From: an uncultured Caryophanales bacterium
GTDB taxonomy: Bacteria > Bacillota_I > Bacilli_A > RFN20 > CAG-826
Direction: 5' to 3'
DNA length: 13,104 nt
Assembly: GCA_946410525.1 (NCBI GenBank)
Contig: CAMKAQ010000008.1
Span: 1 to 13,104, forward strand
The position numbers and the translations under genes were made by a program. Of the stretch, positions 10,396 through 13,104 are shown piece after piece (position 1 is the stretch's first letter; each line of letters begins with the position of its first letter). The notes under the pieces were generated by a model. It searched no databases and was not told the origin of the DNA. It saw only the letters and a program-made list of their open reading frames with translations.

Positions 10396-10986
10396 CTAGT
10401 AGAGGTCCTTCAGGTATACCGGCTTAGCGGCAACCGCATCACTAACGAGGTTCCTTTCGATGTCGCTAGTTGCGAGAATCTCAAGGTTATGGGTTGGCTT
10501 TGATTCAAGGCCAAGGTATGCGACATCGCCGCAGACTTTGTACTCTGGGTGCTCGTTGATATACGAAAGCACCGCGGAATTGTCGGCGATTTTGTCTTCA
10601 AGGATGATTTTTTCTTTATCGTAAACACCAAGGTAAGATCTCTTGCTTCTGGCGTTCATAAGGCAGATTGATGGTTCTTTCTCATCCTTAAGAGCCTCAA
10701 GGCTAGAGACGAGATAGAGAGGGATGCCTAAAGCGAACGCAGAGACCTTAGCGACGGTCAAAGCGATACGGACCCCAGTGTATGAGCCAGGTCCTTTTGC
10801 AGCGATGACTTTCTCGATGTCGTTTCTCGTGAGGTTGTTCTTCTTAAGAAGGATATCGAGTTCGTTGACTAAGAATTCGGATTGTTTCTGCCAAGCCTCA
10901 TAGGTGACTTGGTCGATGACTTTGTGATCTAAAGCCAAACCGATTGAGAGGTTGGTGTTGCTGGTATCTAAAAGCAAGGAAACCAT
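10396..10986 (-). CDS. tsaB: t6A synthesis subunit TsaB
   Basis: A partner and scaffold of TsaD in the threonylcarbamoyl transferase complex (YeaZ family, same ASKHA fold but inactive). At 196 residues it is on the short side; the N-terminal lobe is well conserved: LLLDTSNTNLSIGL at 4-17, KGPGSYTGVRIALTVAK at 64-80 (family pattern GPGSFTGLRIG) and LVSSLEAL at 92-99. The middle MNARSKRSYLGVY (110-122) matches the family's (I/M)DAR...VY block, and the C-terminus keeps the PVYLKD element (189-194). There is no HxxxH metal site, as expected for TsaB and in contrast to TsaD. Its ATG shares one base with the tsaE stop (TAATG, 10986), and a strong AAGGAGG lies 7 nt upstream inside the end of tsaE. 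Confidence 0.94.
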   Translation of the reverse strand: MVSLLLDTSNTNLSIGLALDHKVIDQVTYEAWQKQSEFLVNELDILLKKNNLTRNDIEKVIAAKGPGSYTGVRIALTVAKVSAFALGIPLYLVSSLEALKDEKEPSICLMNARSKRSYLGVYDKEKIILEDKIADNSAVLSYINEHPEYKVCGDVAYLGLESKPTHNLEILATSDIERNLVSDAVAAKPVYLKDLY

Positions 10987-11447
10987 TAGAATGCCTCCTT
11001 AACTGTTTCGACGATTTTGTCTAAACGAGGGCAATTGCTCTCGATAGTGATCTCACGAGAATCTCCGCCTTTGTGGGTCAAAGAGATAACGAGATATTCA
11101 TCAGGCCAAAGAGGTTCGATGTATTGAGGCCACTCAATGAAGGTGACTCCATTGCCTTCGATGAACTCTTCTAAACCAAGCTCGATGTTCTGGCCTTCAA
11201 GGCGATATGCGTCGATGTGATAGAGAGGAAGGGTGCCTTTGAAATAGCATTTCATGATGTTGAAGGTTGGGGAGATAACGTCCTCATTGACCTTAAGAGC
11301 TTCGGCAACTCCACCCACAAGAGTGGTCTTGCCAGCGCCTAAGTCACCTTCGAGCAAAACAACATCAGCTGGAACGAAAAGAGGTGCGATGAGGGCGCCT
11401 AATTTTCTTGTTTGTTCCTTAGATGAAGATGTAAAAGTGAATTTCAT
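10986..11447 (-). CDS. tsaE: t6A synthesis ATPase TsaE
   Basis: A small P-loop ATPase (YjeE family) needed for multiple turnovers of the TsaBD complex in bacteria. Its 153 residues have the family length. Visible: Walker A LLEGDLGAGKTTL at 31-43 (Lys40), SPTFNI at 59-64, HIDAYRLE at 77-84 and FIEWP at 103-107 (conserved Glu105 and Trp106); together these make the assignment secure. It is the first gene of tsaE-tsaB-rimI-tsaD. The ATG at 11447 follows GAGG by 8 nt, and a promoter with a perfect TATAAT lies just upstream. The cluster lacks tsaC, the enzyme that makes TC-AMP, which must be elsewhere. Confidence 0.96.
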   Translation of the reverse strand: MKFTFTSSSKEQTRKLGALIAPLFVPADVVLLEGDLGAGKTTLVGGVAEALKVNEDVISPTFNIMKCYFKGTLPLYHIDAYRLEGQNIELGLEEFIEGNGVTFIEWPQYIEPLWPDEYLVISLTHKGGDSREITIESNCPRLDKIVETVKEAF

Positions 11448-11463
11448 GCCCGATACCTCAGAG

Positions 11464-11498
11464 CGAAAAAATTATATGCTCTTTTTTGGCGTTTTAAA
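11464..11498 (-). promoter_or_regulatory. Promoter for the tsaE-tsaB-rimI-tsaD operon
   Basis: Minus-strand TATAAT (11476-11471), a perfect -10, with TTTAAA (11498-11493; 4 of 6 matches) 16 bp upstream. Initiation near 11464 would give a leader of about 17 nt containing the GAGG ribosome binding site of tsaE. Confidence 0.6.
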
Positions 11499-11506
11499 GG
11501 AGAAGG

Positions 11507-11523
11507 CAAATAGTAACTATTTG
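11507..11523. repeat. 17-bp inverted repeat across the ygaC-like stop codon
   Basis: CAAATAG-TAA-CTATTTG, 7-bp perfect arms. The TAG stop of the DUF402 gene (11519-11517) is inside one arm. The stem is A/T-rich and not followed by a U-run on the minus strand, so it would be a weak terminator at best. Confidence 0.35.
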
Positions 11524-12074
11524 TTCTTTGGTTGGTAGGATTCAACAAACGGCCCAGTCTGGTCGAGGAATTTCTGGTAGATACGTTTGATTTCGGCATC
11601 GACGAATGGGAACTTTTTCCCTTCCATGAGCGAGTGAATGTCTTTGGCGCTTTTCTTGATGACGGCTTTGAGGTCATCTGGATATCCGTAAAGGACAGCG
11701 TGATGTTCAAACTCTTGCTCATCAAGGACTTTGATGGCCTTGTCTGGGAAGAGCTTAAGGTCGAGATCGTAGTCAATATAGCGGAGGAATCCTTGGTCAA
11801 GGATGGTTGGGCTAGCGATGTTGGCGTAGTAGCAATAGCCGTTCGCTTTCTTCATCGCGATGCAGTTGGTCCACTTCTTCTTGAAGAGAATGAAAACGGC
11901 GTGCTCGTTGGTCATCCAACGGCGGCCGTCGCTTTCAGTCACCAAAGAAGACTTTGAGCAGAGTGCCCAATAGTCATCCGTTTCCTCGGCTAAATAAGCC
12001 GGGCTCCATTGACGGTGGAGTTGCCCGTTATGTTTATATGCTTGGACGTTAATCCAACGAAAAAAGCGATTCAT
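11517..12074 (-). CDS. ygaC: Nucleoside tri-/diphosphatase, UPF0374/DUF402 (YgaC/Sa1684-like)
   Basis: 185 residues matching the UPF0374 family (Bacillus YgaC, Staphylococcus Sa1684), whose members hydrolyse nucleoside tri- and diphosphates with divalent metal. The family text is easy to follow: VQAYKHNGQLHRQW at 10-23, LVTESDGRRW at 44-53, NGYCYYANIASP at 78-89, YIDYDLDLKLFP at 99-110 with the likely metal-binding acidic residues D101, D103 and D105, and VLDEQEFEHH at 116-125 supplying further acidic ligands. The role in the cell is not settled; nucleotide-pool or nucleotide-signal control is the usual suggestion. The ATG at 12074 has no clear ribosome binding site. A weak promoter (TTCACA at 12130-12125, 19-bp spacer, TATAGC) is possible. 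It is monocistronic or loosely linked to the tsa operon 69 bp downstream. Confidence 0.88.
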   Translation of the reverse strand: MNRFFRWINVQAYKHNGQLHRQWSPAYLAEETDDYWALCSKSSLVTESDGRRWMTNEHAVFILFKKKWTNCIAMKKANGYCYYANIASPTILDQGFLRYIDYDLDLKLFPDKAIKVLDEQEFEHHAVLYGYPDDLKAVIKKSAKDIHSLMEGKKFPFVDAEIKRIYQKFLDQTGPFVESYQPKNK

Positions 12075-12160
12075 ACGATAATTACCAGTAACCTAAGCTG
12101 CTATAAGCAGGTCTTCCCTATTATTGTGAACTCCCAAAGGAAGCTTCGCAACGCGAAATA

Positions 12161-12192
12161 AAACAAAAAGCCCCCGATGTTATTTCGGGGGG
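12161..12192 (-). terminator. Intrinsic terminator of the pit-DUF47 operon
   Basis: On the minus strand CCCCCGA and TCGGGGG (7-bp stem, 12191-12185 and 12177-12171) enclose a 7-nt loop and are followed by CTTTTTGTTTT. It begins 16 nt after the DUF47 stop codon. It separates this operon from the ygaC-like gene, which must then have its own promoter in 12075-12160. That stretch also holds small dyads at 12145-12157 (TTCGC-AAC-GCGAA) and 12098-12110 (CTGCT-ATA-AGCAG). Confidence 0.9.
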
Positions 12193-12207
12193 TCATGCTT
12201 AATGAAC

Positions 12208-12837
12208 TTAGATGTTCTTGTAGATGATTGTCTGAACGAAACGGCAGACCTCACGGCACTTATCTGACATCTCTTCAAGCATCGTGTAGAAGGCTTCGTA
12301 TTTGTAGATGGTCAAGGCATCGAGATCTGTGCGGCGATAGAGAGCGGATACATCGGTGATGTATTCAGTATCGCTATCCTCCTCTAAGCGAATGACGTTC
12401 TTAAGAACTGGGAAGATGATTTCTTTATTAAGGAAGTGAGGGAAGTTTTTGAGAGCTTCTTCAGTGGCCCTAAGTGACTTAAGGGTGAGTTCCATGAATG
12501 GGATGGCATCCGGTGGAAGCTCTTTGAAATCGTATAGATAGAGCTTGAGCGAGAGTTCCTCAACGGCATCGGTGATGTCATCGATCATGGTGAGAAGGGA
12601 AAGAATATCTTCTCTATCGATTGGGGTGATGAATTCCTCCATGAGCTTTTCGGTTGTCGCGTGCTTTTTCTTATCGGCAGCGTGCTCAATCTCATGGACT
12701 GAAGTCTTGATCTCCCAAAGTTTCTCGTGATCGAAGTTCTTCATGAATTCGAGAATGTGCTCACCGCATTCAACTGAGAAGTGGGCGAGCTCCGGGAATG
12801 AGTCGAAGTAGTAATTGGATTGAACTTTTTTACCCAT
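12208..12837 (-). CDS. DUF47 (PhoU-like) phosphate transport partner of PiT
   Basis: A 209-residue all-helical protein of the DUF47/PhoU-like family, with no membrane segments. The family typically sits next to PiT-type phosphate permeases and is thought to regulate them. Visible: acidic, metal-binding-like repeats HEIEHAADKKKH at 48-59 and EFITPIDREDILSLLTMIDD at 68-87 followed by ITDAVEEL, a second half with RLEEDSDTEYI at 150-160, and a C-terminal helix YTMLEEMSDKCREVCRFVQT at 184-203. The FxTPIDREDI block is highly typical of DUF47. The ATG at 12837 follows AAAGGAG (12851-12845) by 7 nt, and 15 bp separate it from the stop of the permease gene, so the two are co-transcribed with the permease first. 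A strong terminator follows. Confidence 0.92.
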   Translation of the reverse strand: MGKKVQSNYYFDSFPELAHFSVECGEHILEFMKNFDHEKLWEIKTSVHEIEHAADKKKHATTEKLMEEFITPIDREDILSLLTMIDDITDAVEELSLKLYLYDFKELPPDAIPFMELTLKSLRATEEALKNFPHFLNKEIIFPVLKNVIRLEEDSDTEYITDVSALYRRTDLDALTIYKYEAFYTMLEEMSDKCREVCRFVQTIIYKNI

Positions 12838-12852
12838 TTTGAAACTCCTTTG

Positions 12853-13104
12853 TTACTTGAAAATGGCCGCGAAGAGAGCGGTCAATGCAAAACCGATTAT
12901 GGCCGTGCCAGGGAAAATGGCGATCCAGGAGAGGACCATCTGGCCGGCTTTGCCCCACCTGACGCGGCGAGGATTGCGTTGGGCTCCAACACCCAAAATA
13001 GCGGTCGCCTTGATGGTGCCGCTTGAGATAGGAAGACCAAATACTGTAGCGACGATTAAACCAACGCCGGCTGCAATATCCGTGGCAAATCCCTGATATT
13101 TATG
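12853..13104 (-). CDS. PiT-family inorganic phosphate permease (3' part, runs off right edge)
   Basis: The C-terminal 83 residues of an integral membrane phosphate/cation symporter. It opens HKYQGFATDIAAGVGLIVAT and contains the second PiT signature region FGLPISSGTIKATAILGVGA (22-41), then QRNPRRVRWGKAGQMVLSWI (42-61) and a last hydrophobic helix (FPGTAIIGFALTALFAAIF). The order of a conserved G-x-P-x-S loop, an AI-GVGA helix, an RWG loop and an W-(I/V)-x-x-F-P helix is that of PiT proteins of Firmicutes and Bacteroidetes. The usual S-T-T-H of the signature reads S-S-G-T here, a variant also found as SGTQ-type loops in the family. The first half, with its own signature and any start, is outside the window. 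The adjacent DUF47 gene strongly supports the call. Confidence 0.88.
   Translation of the reverse strand, partial: HKYQGFATDIAAGVGLIVATVFGLPISSGTIKATAILGVGAQRNPRRVRWGKAGQMVLSWIAIFPGTAIIGFALTALFAAIFK

Noticed and set aside
12839..13096. Plus-strand open frame of 85 codons at the right end
   Set aside because: It is opposite the PiT permease 3' end, which has clear family motifs, a proper stop and a coupled downstream DUF47 gene.

Overview
The window reads as a chromosomal segment of a low-to-mid GC (mid-40s % by eye) bacterium of the Bacilli/Mollicutes-related Firmicutes. The signs are a ComFA-type competence helicase, PcrA and LigA as adjacent coupled genes, a UPF0374/YgaC (DUF402) nucleotide phosphatase and strong AGGAGG-like ribosome binding sites. 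TGA is used as a stop codon, including in several ATGA overlaps, and Trp is TGG, so this is genetic code 11 and not the Mycoplasma code 4. No mobile element, CRISPR array, rRNA or tRNA gene was seen, and coding density is very high: the longest gene-free stretch is about 133 bp (12075-12207).

Layout. (a) 1-5079, minus strand: pcrA, ligA and a 5' part of comFA, all co-oriented. pcrA and ligA overlap by ATGA, and comFA follows after 92 bp with its own strong ribosome binding site; it runs off the left edge. This is a DNA repair, replication and DNA-uptake block. (b) 5174-7325, plus strand: three membrane protein genes joined by two ATGA overlaps (a polytopic protein, an anchored protein with a Pro/Gln-rich tandem-repeat tail, and a three-TM protein). 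I cannot assign a function, and this is the least explained part of the window. (c) 7326-8850, minus strand: asnS followed after 1 nt by a 47-codon single-TM protein gene, whose stop codon abuts the stop codon of the plus-strand operon with no base between. (d) 8929-11447, minus strand: tsaE-tsaB-rimI-tsaD, a tightly packed cluster for the tRNA t6A37 modification plus the RimI acetyltransferase. (e) 11517-12074, minus strand: the ygaC-like nucleoside tri/diphosphatase. (f) 12208-13104, minus strand: the 3' end of a PiT phosphate permease gene followed by its DUF47/PhoU-like partner, ending at a clear intrinsic terminator.

How the genes fit together. The tsa cluster makes t6A on ANN-decoding tRNAs, which include tRNA-Asn, and the next gene on the same strand charges tRNA-Asn. 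asnS nevertheless appears to have its own promoter, with a perfect 19-bp dyad between its -35 and -10 elements. pcrA is read from an extended -10 promoter very near its start codon, divergently from the unknown membrane operon. Apart from that operon and the 47-aa protein, the content is conserved housekeeping genes, and I found no clear sign of a defence or other exotic system.
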